64,000 bases of DNA from Terfezia claveryi (taxonomy: Eukaryota > Ascomycota > Pezizomycetes > Pezizales > Pezizaceae): NCBI GenBank assembly GCA_015179025.1, contig WHUX01000127.1, forward strand, positions 93,284 to 157,283. Reading direction: 5' to 3'. Below the pieces are notes generated by a model that did not search any database, was not told the origin of the DNA, and saw only the letters and a program-made list of their open reading frames with translations. The first letter of the stretch is position 1. Each line of letters starts with the position of its first letter. The translations under genes were made by a program, and so were the position numbers. Positions 43,381-53,160 of the stretch are shown piece after piece.

Positions 43381-45491
43381 TTACAGACACTAGCAAGGGA
43401 CCTATCCTGGGTCATTTGTCTTTGTCGTCTTTCTCTGTTCCTGCATCTATGTCTGTTGACGTATCTCGCTTGTTTGGCGAGCATTTTGTAGTACCAATAA
43501 CTGTTAAATTCAATGGTAAAACAGTGGTAACATCAGCTCTCATAGATTGTGGTGCTTCAGGAATAGCCTTCATTGATCAGACCTTTGTCAGTAAAAATTC
43601 GATACCAACAGCCAAGCTAAAGACCCCCCGCCTTCTTGATGTCATTGATGGCCGACCTATCTTTTCCGGGGCTATTACCGACCTCGCATGCCTACTTAGT
43701 GCCATTGGAGACCATTCTGAAAGCCTCCCTATGTTTGTAACCAAGCTCAAATACCCCATTGTCCTGGGGATCCCCTGGCTCCGAATACATGATGTCTCCG
43801 TTAACTTTGGCTCTTACACCTTGAACTTTAACAGCGGGTATTGCGAGAAGCACTGCGGTGCCCCACAGACTGCCGTTAAAGGATTATTTGCCCTACCACC
43901 CCCGATAGAGGATCCTAGCCAGGTGATGGCAGAAACCCCCCCACTAAAACCCCTCGATATCAACTTCATTGGAGCAGGGGCCTTTGCTTACCTTACCAGA
44001 AGGCACAAGCTGAAAGCCCATACTCTATCAATCTGCGAAGTTAACCTGGAAATCAATAAGCTGCAGTCCAAGGAAGAATGGAAGTCCATGGTGCCGGGTG
44101 AATACCACGAATTTATTGACTTGTTCTCTGAGAAAGCCATGGAGAAGCTGGCACCACATCAACCTTATGATCATACAATCCCCCTGGTGGAAGGAAAGAC
44201 GCCCCCATGTGGCCCGCTCTATGAAATGTCTCGGCTGCAACTGGAGGCTCTGAAGAAGTACTTGGAGGAGAATCTCAATAAGAGCTTCATTCGGCACAGC
44301 TCTTCCCCGGCAGGTGCCCCTGTGCTGTTCATCAAGAAATCGGATGGCTCCCTCCGGTTATGTGTTGATTATCGTGGCCTGAACGAGATAACAGTCAAGA
44401 ACAGGTATCCCTTGCCTCTAATTCAGGAGACATTAGCCAGGCTTTCCAAGGCGAAATGGTTCACCAAATTGGATCTCAGAGAGGCATACAACCTGGTACG
44501 GATTGCTGAGGGGGAGGAGTGGAAAACCGCCTTCCGGACACGATATGGCCATTTCGAGTACAATGTCATGCCCTTCGGCTTAACCAACGCCCCTGCCTCT
44601 TTCCAACACTTCATTAATGACACCCTGCGAGACTTCTTGGATGTGTTCTGCACAGCTTACTTCGACGATATCTTGATTTATTCGGATACCCTAGCAGAAC
44701 ACAAGATTCATGTCCGGCAGGTATTGGAAAAACTGGAGCAAGCCGGATTGTACCTCAAGCCCGAGAAATGCGAGTTTCATGTGCAGGAGGTCAAGTATCT
44801 GGGACTGATCATCACCACGGAGGGCCTCAGAATGGACCCTGCTAAGGTTACCGCTGTCCAGGAATAGCAAATCCCAGCAAATCTCAAGGATGTCTAAGCC
44901 TTTCTGGGATTCGCTAACTTCTACCGATGGTTCATTCTAGGGTATTCGAAGATCGTAGCCCCCCTCACCGCCCTGACCAAAAAAGACCGGCGCTTCAACT
45001 GGAATCCAGAAGCCCAATCCGACTTCCAGAACCTCAAGGAAGGCTTCTGCTCAGCACCGATCCTGGCACATTTCGACCCTGACCAGGAATGTGTCGTTGA
45101 AACCGATGCCTCCGACTATGTCTCCGCTGGAATCCTGTCCCAGTATATCGATGGAGTCCTCCACCCAGTGGCCTATTTCTCCAAAAAGCACTCCCCGGCG
45201 GAGTGTAATTACGAAATCTATGATAAAGAGTTAATGGCCATTGTGCGAGTATTCGAGGAATGGAGACCACACCTGGAATCGGCAAAGGGGGTTATCGAGG
45301 TCCTCTCTGACCATAAGAACCCAGAGTACTTCACAACCACCAAATTGCTAAATCGCCGACAGGCTAAGTGGTCGGAATTCCTCTCTCGGTTTAACTTCAA
45401 GATAAGGTATCGGCCGGGAAAGGCTGGGGGTAAGCCGGATACACTAACCAGGAGATCAGGAGATCTCCCTAAAGGGGGGATGAAAGGCTGA
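43254..45491 (+). pseudogene. Gypsy-A protease, reverse transcriptase and RNase H
   Basis: One frame runs from 43254 to 45491 with two stops. The protease shows ALIDCGASGIAFID; RT shows SPAGAPVLFIKKSDGSLRLC, FTKLDLREAYNLVRIAEGEE and the catalytic YFDDILIYSD; RNase H shows [27 protein letters not shown] and [10 protein letters not shown]. The stops at 44865 and 44895 fall in the RT-RNase H connection, at positions where the family has Trp and Gln (TGG to TAG, CAA to TAA), and FYRRFI has become FYRWFI by one C-to-T. Otherwise the catalytic residues are intact. The frame breaks at a G run (45473-45478), where one extra G would restore reading into integrase. Confidence 0.9.
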
Positions 45492-45505
45492 AGTACCAGA
45501 ATCAG

Positions 45506-46912
45506 GTGGTACTGAAACCTGAAAATCTTGACCTGGCGGCCAATACCCTTGCGGAAGCTGAGGCTGAGGCTGATACGGAAGCTGAAGCTGAGGCTGAGGC
45601 TGATGCAGAAGCTGAGGCTGACCTCCGACAACTAGTGAGACAGGCATATGAGGATGACCCCCTGACTAAGGAAATTATCACCACAGTGGATTCTGGCCAG
45701 CGCCGCCACCACAAGATCTCCCTAGCCGAGTGTACCGTCCAGGAAGGCCTCCTCTACCACCTCGAACGGCTGTATATGCCAGAGGGAGAGCTGCGCCTTC
45801 GATTGATCAAGGAACACCATGACAGCCTGGTAGCAGGTCACCCTGGAGTGGCCAAAACGTTAGAGCTTCTGGCCAGGGAATACACATGGATTGATCAGTG
45901 GAAGGAAGTGGAGTGGTACATACGGAACTGCCATGTTTGCAAGTGTGCTAAGCCTGTCCGCCACGCCCCATATGGCACTCTGAAGCCCCTGGATATCCCA
46001 GATCGGCCGTGGCTGCATCTGCCCATGGATTTCGTGACAGGATTGCCAGAAGACTCGGGATTCAACGCTATCTTGATGGTGGTAGATCGGTTGACAAAAA
46101 TGAGGCACGTTATACCTTGCCGGGATACCTGCTCTGCCCTAGAGTTAGCCAATCTCTACCTTAATAATGTATTCCGATACCATGGCCTCCCTGAATCGAT
46201 CATATCCGACCGTGGCCCCCAGTTTACCTCCGAATTCTGGCAAGCCTTCTGCGAACTTCTGGAGATTAAAGTGCGGCTGTCAACGGCATATCACCCCCAG
46301 ACGGACAGCCAATCAGAGAGGATGAACGCCATTATGGAGCAATATCTGCGGGCCTTTGTCAACTATCAGCAGGATAACTGGGTTTCGCTGCTGGCCACCT
46401 GCGAATTCACCGCGAACAACCAGTTCTCGGAATCCTCCAAAACCTCCCCTTTCCTAGCTAATTACGGCTGGCACCCCCGGTTCGTGGATGCCCTGGCGCC
46501 TCTGCAAAAAGCCTACCCCCCAGCTAAGGAGTTCGCGGTTGGAATCGCTGAACTCCACCGTACCCTGAAAGCCGAGCTGGGATATGCACAAGCCCGGCAA
46601 GCTGAGTATGCCAATGGATCACGGTTGCCAGCCCCCAGATATCAGCCAGGAGACAAGGTGTGGCTCTCCAGCAGGCACTTCCGAACGGAACGGCCATCTC
46701 GCAAGCTGGATCACAAGTTCCTAGGCCCCTATGAGGTGTTAGCAGCTGTGGGCACTCATGCTTATCGGCTGAGGTTTCCCAAGGATATCAAGCGCCATCC
46801 GGTCATTCATGTCTCGGAAATCGAGCCAGCCGCCGACGATCCCCTTCCCGGGCTAAAAGCACCCCCCACCTCCTCCAGTGGTGATCGCAGGCGAAGAGGA
46901 GTGGGAGGTTGA
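45506..46912 (+). pseudogene. Gypsy-A integrase
   Basis: An open frame of 468 codons contiguous with pol after the G-run shift. After a short leader there is an expanded Glu/Ala/Asp repeat (residues about 14-41), then the HHCC zinc module (HHDSLVAGHPGVAKTLELLA, NCHVCKCAK) and the core PMDFVTGLPEDSGFNAILMV, ESIISDRGPQFTSEFWQAFC and YHPQTDSQSERMNAIMEQYL, giving the D, D, E triad. The GPY-like C-terminal region HKFLGPYEVLAAVG follows. It ends in a shifted Arg-rich tail; the chromodomain lies in the next frame. Confidence 0.9.
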
Positions 46913-47078
46913 GGAGGTACTGGACTCAAGGAAACGCTACGGACGAGTTCAGTATAAGGTCAAGTGGTTAGGGGATGAGGAGACTACCTGGCAACCTGCG
47001 GAGGACTTGGAGAATGCGCAGGATTTGGTCACCCTGTTCCACCAACGATACCCGAGGAAGCCTCGCCCAGTTGAATGA
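46872..47078 (+). pseudogene. Gypsy-A chromodomain
   Basis: The frame reads EEEWEVEEVLDSRKRYGRVQ, YKVKWLGDEETTWQPAEDLE, a typical chromodomain ending the integrase. One C in the run at about 46861-46868 separates its frame from integrase. Chromodomains of this class guide integration to H3K9-methylated chromatin, fitting the nested insertions here. Confidence 0.85.
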
Positions 47079-47205
47079 TGTCAGACCTTTTGCATTCTTG
47101 TTGTTGTTTGGAGTTGGGGTTCTTGTTTCTACTATTGTTGTTGTCTTCTGTGTTAATTTTGCTGGTTATCATGCCTAGGCCTCCTAGTCGCTGGAGCTCC
47201 AGCCT

Positions 47206-47218
47206 AAAGGGGGGATAG
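47206..47218 (+). other. Polypurine tract of Gypsy-A
   Basis: AAAGGGGGGATAG directly precedes the 3' LTR, as required for plus-strand priming. Confidence 0.8.
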
Positions 47219-47737
47219 TGTAACAACCGTGTGTTCAGTTGTCATCACCTGCGATCGCAGGTGACGGGTCATTGCCATTATTGTCTTTGTCTTTGTCATC
47301 ACCTGCGATCGCAGGTGATGGGTTATCATTATCGTTACCTTTTCCTTGGCTTCCGAGATAGGGAAGCTTATTCCCCCCATTACCCTGACTGAGTTATGTA
47401 TATATAGAGCCTGTCCCTCGTACTGTCATTGGATCCCCATCCAACGTCTTGTATATCCAATACAGGGCCTTGCTTCTCTCCACGTTGGTGCATCTCCCTT
47501 GTGCACCTCCTTGTCTCGCCTTGTCTCTGCAGCCCAGCTGCCTCCCTTGACACACGCGGCAACTGCTTCCGCGTGTCTCATGTTCCTTGCCCTCTGCCCC
47601 TCTTGCCTCTTGCCCTTGCCCCCCATCCCAGCCTTCCCCTAGTCACACACGTAGCGTTCCTACGTGTGTCTTGCCCTAGCCTCTGCCTTCTCCCTGGCGT
47701 ACCCCTTGGTCACCTTGTTCCCAGAGCCTACGTTACA
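47219..47737 (+). repeat. Gypsy-A 3' LTR
   Basis: 519 bp, the same length as the 5' LTR, with the same two palindromes (47245-47264 and 47297-47320). Confidence 0.95.
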
Positions 47738-47742
47738 GTAAC
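47738..47742. repeat. 5-bp target duplication GTAAC, right of Gypsy-A
   Basis: Identical to 41615-41619. Confidence 0.9.
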
Positions 47743-47892
47743 ATGTGCTTGTTGGATAAGGGCTTCAGAGGCAGGGTTACCTTTAACTTGTAGTCCTTTA
47801 GGAATAACCATCCTCCAAGTAAAATTCTTTAACAGATACATAAACCCATCTTGTACCTTTACTGTAACTACTTGTTCTCCTTTTTTCACTCT
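47738..47892 (-). pseudogene. Gypsy-C integrase, N-terminal edge
   Basis: The minus strand reads LLKNFTWRMVIPKGLQVKGN then PASEALIQQAHV, which joins across the Gypsy-A insertion to TTGHGGLAKT and supplies the first His of the zinc module. Upstream of 47892 the element stops abruptly at the start of a dispersed repeat, so Gypsy-C has lost gag, protease, RT, RNase H and its 5' LTR. Confidence 0.8.
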
Positions 47893-48190
47893 TAAGCATC
47901 AGCAAAAAAAATATTCGTGTCATGTGTCTTCCTGTACGTCCGACGCATAGGACACATGGGACAGAACCTTACAATCAGGACGCCAACCGTTTGGTGGGCT
48001 AGTGTCGGGATGCATTCGGATGGTGGTCCCACGCCTGGGACGCTGGACTTACTCTTGGCAGGCACGCCTGCGCCCTGGATGCAAGGCTTATCTTTGGCTG
48101 GTGCCCCTTGTGTCTCGGACGTAAGGCTAATGCAACGTTCCTCCCGACGCATTTGGTCTGTGGACTCACGTCCTTGAAGTATTTGTCGAT
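47893..48190 (+). repeat. Dispersed repeat family, copy 3 (partial)
   Basis: It begins GCATCAGCAAAAAAA, followed by TTCCTGTACGTCCGACGCA and AATCAGGACGCC, as in copies at 18553 and 25535, then a different GC-rich core (CGGGATGCATTCGGATGGTG, CACGCCTGGGACGCTGGAC). The conserved far end seen in the other two copies is not found, so it is truncated or replaced. It abuts the broken Gypsy-C. Confidence 0.6.
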
Positions 48191-48700
48191 TGTACGTGCA
48201 TCACCGACAGCTTTCTGAATTGGAGCAGCGTCTATGATGCTGTCGCACTCACTACTTTCATCCCCAACGAAGTAAGTTTATTGACTACTCTTCCTCAACA
48301 TTTACGCAAATGAGTGCTCTTCCTCAACTCTGGCCTGCTCCGATCTGACGTCTACAACGCGGGCTTCCCAACATTGTACGTCGGCAATGCAAGCGGGTGA
48401 ACCTTGGATCTATTTTACTTGAAATTGGAATTATTTCATATTTGAATTCTAGCTTGCTAATCCATGCCTAAAAAAAATCGTATTTATCGAAAAAAAAAAT
48501 TCACCAAATAAAAAAATATAGCAAAAAAAAAATAGCAAAAGACATAATAAGCCCTAGTACTGCTACCTCATAACTTCCATCATATTCTTCCACTTATCTG
48601 TCAAGGTTATTTATCTTCATCGTCGGTCTCGTAATCATCGTCGCATTCTTGATCTACCCCATCCAAGATAGTTAGCCTTGTCTGAATGGTTATAAGCGTA
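48191..48700. other. No gene recognised
   Basis: Duplicated words (GAGTGCTCTTCCTCAAC, ACTACTCTTCCTCAAC) around 48285-48330 and A-rich tracts at 48470-48535; no coding region until the end of the minus-strand gene near 48.7 kb. Confidence 0.5.
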
Positions 48701-48714
48701 GAAAGACGTAAAAC

Positions 48715-50189
48715 TTACCAACGGAGGTAGTTTCATCTTCAACCGCATTATTCTTGTGCTGAAGTACGTCGAGAATCCATTGTCGGCTGAGGTGTTTTGA
48801 TTTTGCAAGCTCGGCAAGTTCTTGAACAAGCTCAGCTTCAAAGACCGAGGTATTGCTGATTCGCAGGGGTTGGTCTGATTCCAGTAAACCGTTTTGCTAT
48901 ATGGCGGCCAAACGTGCGCCTACATCTGCCTTGATTGCAGCCAAGAGGAGCACACATACTTTCCGGGGGTGGGTATTCCAGGTAGCTATGAACCATTTGT
49001 AGGTTGCTATACACGTCAGAAAGTATGCTCCCTTTGTCGGGTGAGAAATACTTACTGACGGTGGTATCGTATCTAAAATTCCCTGTACTTGGGGGTTCAA
49101 CATACACCCTGGTTGTCCATGCCTTCAGGCAATGACGCATGGCAGAGGTGACTAGGCAGATGAACACTTCATTGATCGAATCAAAGAAGGTATCATCCGA
49201 TTTCCCACGCATTTTCATATTTGAGAAATATTTACAGAAGATGATCTCCGTGATTTCGTTAGCACGGAAATACCTCTGGTGGGCCTGTATAAGTGTTAGT
49301 CATGTCAGACCTCTGACACCAGAAGGAAGGCTTACCTCCCGGCCATCTTCTCTGCAAATGAACCGATCCTGAAATAACAGGTACTTCACCCGCTCAGCTA
49401 TCTCGTATTGAGGTAGGTGGTTCAAGGCGAAAAGCTCGACAATACTATGTTTACATTCGTAAACAAGGTGTGCTCGAGTTCGCAAATGTATACTATGCAG
49501 CTGTGATAGTTTAGAATAGCATCCGACGTCGCAGACAGGGAAGAGTACATACATAGGCATTTGCCGTTTTCATGCGTTTCAGTTTTTCTCTAGTTTCTTC
49601 TTGAGCTTTGAGCCAGGCTACTGATAACAATTGTTGGATTTCCTCCGCATTTAGCATTGGATTTCCGAATAAAGTATAAAAGCGCACATGCTCGGCCGCT
49701 CGCGAGGTGAGTTCCTTGTACTCGTCTGGGATAGCAAAAAACGACCTGGATCGCGGCCCGACGTGAGAGGGCTTGTTGACCGTCAGGTCGATCTGTTGTT
49801 CCTGGGGTGTCTCGAAGTCAAAGTTAAACCTATCACTGGGCAGATTACTCACACTGGACTCAGTGTGAGTATGAAGCCGCCTTCTGCTAGCAGGGGGTGC
49901 CAGTGGGGAGGACTATGTACATTGGAGTTAGCTGGACTCATGGATCTAGATGTGAGGTGGTACTTACTTGCAGCCTGGAACTCGAAGTCTGTGAAGAAGC
50001 GTATTGGATACACAGTTTCCTCGCAGGGCGTGTCCCATCCGACGCCGTACGTCGTTTTGAGGATAGTGCTATATGAGGAGGCTGAAGAACAGTCTCCTCA
50101 TCTTCGTCCTCTTCGTCCTCCGCATCATATGAAGGAATTGTTTGCTGTCGTGTAACACCCTGTGAACTTTCGCCCGGGCATTGTGACAT
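48715..50189 (-). CDS. DUF6532-like multi-exon gene
   Basis: A minus-strand gene starts with ATG at 50189. Exon 1 (50189-49968) is acidic and disordered (AEDEEDEDEETV). Exon 2 runs from about 49860 to 49553, exon 3 49500-49336, exon 4 from 49284. Introns 49552-49501 and 49335-49285 have GTATGT / GTAAGC donors, CTAAAC / ACTAAC branch words and CACAG / TACAG acceptors, and keep phase 0. The protein shows HVRFYTLFGNPMLNAEEIQQ, YLLFQDRFICREDGRE, HQRYFRANEITEIIFCKYFS, DSINEVFICLVTSAMRHCLK. This order and pattern recall DUF6532, a fungal domain of unknown function; this is from memory, not a search. Further introns are needed near 49045 and 48955. The 3' end (KSKHLSRQWILDVLQ) is approximate. Confidence 0.55.
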
Positions 50190-50715
50190 TATGGAAAGTT
50201 GATGTGAATAGGGATGGGGTTGTGCAGAGTGAACAGAAATGTGCAGAGGGAAGGGAATGTGCAGAGGGATGGGAATGTGCAGAGGGATGGGTTGATGACA
50301 AGTGGGGGGATATTGAGGGTGAGGAGAAGACGTGAGGAGTCGGAAATTTGGGCTACAGGGGACAATGAAAGCGGATCCAAATGGTACTTATTAACTTCCG
50401 AGTCTGCTTTGCTATCTTGAAAACAGTTCCATCTATCTAGAAAAACTCCCGACTCTACCAGAATAAAACCCGACTAACCCCAAAAGAGCCCGACTACCTA
50501 TAAAAATCCCGAGTAACTCTAGAAATCCCGAAAATGCTAGAAAATCTATGCCAACTAGACTAGAAAACCCCAACTAACACCCAACTAAACAGAATGATAC
50601 CGACGTCCCCAAACTGTCTACCTACATCCAAAGTCATGTAAAAAGATCTTCTTAGGCATTTATCGTCTCCCAATAGTATTGGGCTGCGTTCAACCCGTGA
50701 ACTTTGCTCACCACC
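50190..50715. other. Intergenic; two short repeats
   Basis: Upstream of the DUF6532-like gene there is a GTGCAGAGGGATGGGAAT repeat (50235-50295) and an array of CCCGACTAACCC/CCCGACTACC words (50445-50580). No other gene is evident. Confidence 0.5.
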
Positions 50716-51835
50716 CGTCGAACGCACAAGAGTCGGTTCAATCAAGTAGCCTGACGCCCTACGGCTACCACCTGACGTGCCTTAACAAGTTGCGGACCAG
50801 AGTTAATTTTTGGCCGTTTGAGGTATCGAATGTAGCAGTAATCCTCATCATCGGAATCGATGATGCCTGCATTGGGGAAGAGGCACTTGTGCTCCTTCTT
50901 GATATTGCTCAGGGTTTCCTGCTAGTGGTCCACTCTTCCACGGAGTTCATACTTGCGTTGTTCGAAAGTATGGTCTCTTGTAGGCATCCGATGCCGACGG
51001 ACCCCAGCGACATTGCATACGTTCGCATCAGAATCCTCGGCAAAATCTTCATATTCGTTCCGGGGGATAAACTTCTCAAGTTCGAAGTAAGGATGGGCTC
51101 GGGGGGAGTATTGGCTCTTGGGGGTACAGAATGGAGTAACACCATTAGGCGTACTGGGTCACTTTTAGACATTCGGAAAAATGCCTTCACCACCGTGTCA
51201 GAATGGAAACCAGTATAGTTGGCAGGAAAGCTGAGGTTAGGAGGGTTCGGGTCCTTGAATGCGCCCAAAATTTCTCGAACCTTTCTATCGGCAGGAACAT
51301 GAGCTTTGACCATGTCCCAAATCCCGTCTAGAGTCTTTATCTGAATAACCACTAAATTCCTTCTATCCAGTTCATCCCAGATCCACCCGTTGATATCCCT
51401 ATGCTCTCCTATCTCAGGATCATATACCCTGAATGCCACCGCGGTCCCTACAGCTTTACCGGCGTCGGAGATGTCTTCTTCTTCGTCGGAGTTCTCGTGA
51501 GCATGTGCCCTCTTTCGAGCACGTTTGATAGCCAGGTTTTTTGATGTCTCAGAACGTTTCTTTAGGCAATCTTGTAGCAGTGCCTCCAGTGCCTTTTGGT
51601 GGGACTCGTACCCACCGGCCAGTCAATTCCTCATAGAAGTCCTAAATCCAGTTAGGCTGCGAGCAGTAATGATAAGAGCATCTTTCTTATTTTGGCTTGC
51701 TGAGGCCCAACTTCGGATTGAATGTTGGGCACAATAGTCCTTGACAGCATTGCGCCATGATGTGTAGTCGGCATCTCGTGTGTCCCACCCCAAGTCGGTC
51801 TTCGAGTTCTGAATTAGGTTCTTAGGAGTAACCAT
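50716..51835 (-). pseudogene. Uncharacterised gene, about 370 codons, with stops
   Basis: It starts with ATG at 51835 (MVTPKNLIQNSKTDLGWDTR) and stays in one frame to about 51160 apart from a TGA near 51618, giving KALEALLQDCLKKRSETSKN, a basic RARKRAHAHENSDEEED patch, and ELDRRNLVVIQIKTLDGIWD. Around 51150 the coherent reading moves to another frame (HPYFELEKFIPRNEYEDFAE, HTFEQRKYELRGRVDH, ETLSNIKKEHKCLFPNAGII, DSDDEDYCYIRYLKRPK) with one TAG at about 50930, where CAG to TAG is a CpA-to-TpA change. It could be a gene with unrecognised introns or a RIP-damaged one. No domain recognised. It may be functionally linked to the following DUF6532-like gene on the same strand, but only position suggests that. 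Confidence 0.45.
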
Positions 51836-52430
51836 TTTGGTGTTGAATGTGGGTCGTGTTAGTCTAGTCTAGGTTAGTCGGGTTGTCTTCCTTATGCGTC
51901 GGGTGTGAGTTTGGGTAAATAGAGGATCACCTTATAGGGAAATGTACCTAAATAAGTTGAATATCTTGGTGTTTGCGGTCAACGCAAAGGTCATTATAGT
52001 CTAGTTAGGTAGCTGAGTTTCTGTAGATACTGTACGTAGGAATGATGGAACTACAATACAGGCTATGTCGGGTCTTTTTATACTACATCAGCGATGGCCT
52101 TCGTTTGAAATTGACGGTTAGTGGTCAAACTTCAAAACGTAGACAAAGTAATGTAAGTACCAGGTCATGTCCAAACTCAACGGCACTAGACCAACCCAGG
52201 ATTAGTGTGCGCCCCGAGGCGAGTCGAGGCGAGTTTTACAACTATTTTTCCGACTCGGTACCGACTCGCACTGGCCACATTTCTAGCGAAGCCACCTCGC
52301 ACCGACTCGCTGAGTACTCGGTGATTAACCGAGTCCTCGCCAAGAATTACTGACCGATATTTCACTGTGTACTTCGTTTCTGACGTCACTAAATTATTCT
52401 CTTGGCAGAGAAATTTGCCCGAGTTAGCTT
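51836..52430. other. Intergenic; CGAGTCG-rich possible transposon terminus
   Basis: At 52198-52330 there is a cluster of GGCGAGTCGAGGCGAG, CCGACTCGGTACCGACTCG and CACCGACTCGCTGAGTACTC words. CGAGTCG-rich termini with a TAGTGTGCGCC start are reminiscent of some hAT elements, and this lies 0.9 kb beyond the end of the hAT transposase. I found no matching inverted copy, so it remains a suggestion. Confidence 0.3.
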
Positions 52431-52434
52431 TAAA

Positions 52435-52705
52435 CAATTCTGTGACAAGTTGAATTCCATGACAACTTGAGAGAATTCCGTGACAAGGAGCAATCCGTGA
52501 CACCTAAGGAATCCGTGACAACTTGAGTTGATTCCGTAACAACTTGAGTTGATTCTGTGACAACTTTAGACAATTCCGTGACAACTACGGGACCGTGAGA
52601 AATGGCGACAATTCCATGACAGTGCAAGCAATCCATAACAGTAGAGGCAATCCGTGACGTGCAAGAAATCCGTGACGTGCAAGAAATCCGTGACAGTGAC
52701 GGTGT
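52435..52705 (+). repeat. Cluster of TCCGTGACA motifs, left of hAT gene
   Basis: About a dozen copies of TCCGTGACA or one-mismatch variants (TCCATGACA, TCCGTAACA), all on the plus strand, spaced 12-30 bp, often as ATTCCGTGACAACTTGA. The same motif recurs inside hAT introns and at 57.7, 59.6-59.8 and 61.6 kb. Confidence 0.8.
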
Positions 52706-53160
52706 GCTAAGTTAAATTTGACCCGAATTATATACAGTATGTATAAGAACTCGTCCGCCGGCAGCATATAGCCGAGTTGGAGCATTGTAAAATAACCCCG
52801 CAAAAATTCGATCCTGATATATTCCACATAAAACAAAGCAAACCTAACTCAAAAGACAATCCCAAGACACAAAAGAAACATTTTTTATCATAGCAAAATA
52901 TGCCTGAATGCTAATTCGCTAACAAAACACCAAATCAAACCTAACACCACCTAAAAAAAAAAACCCTAAATCCAAAAATATTCCCATCACACAAGAGAAA
53001 CATTCCCTATCAAACACCAATACTTAAACTGCAACATCCCTAGACACTCCTGATTACTGAGCCGGCAGTAATAATTACCATCCCGCATGCCCTACATATC
53101 ATCAAACCCCACATAACATACACTACTTACTCAGACTTTGTAGTTCCTACGCTGAGCAGG
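52706..53160. other. 3' flank of hAT transposase, no gene
   Basis: A-rich sequence with CACAAAAGAAACATT words repeated near 52867 and 52990; no coding region. Confidence 0.5.

Larger units (their letters stand above)
41620..47737 (+). mobile_element. Gypsy-A: full-length Ty3/gypsy chromovirus
   Basis: This 6118-bp element has two 519-bp LTRs and exact GTAAC duplications. Order: LTR, gag with CCHC knuckle, protease, RT, RNase H, integrase, chromodomain, polypurine tract, LTR, the Ty3/gypsy order. By eye I count 17 differences between the LTRs (15 transitions), about 96.7% identity. The coding region is damaged by a few stops and frameshifts. It is inserted in opposite orientation into the integrase gene of Gypsy-C and is the youngest of the three nested elements judged by its completeness. 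Confidence 0.95.
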
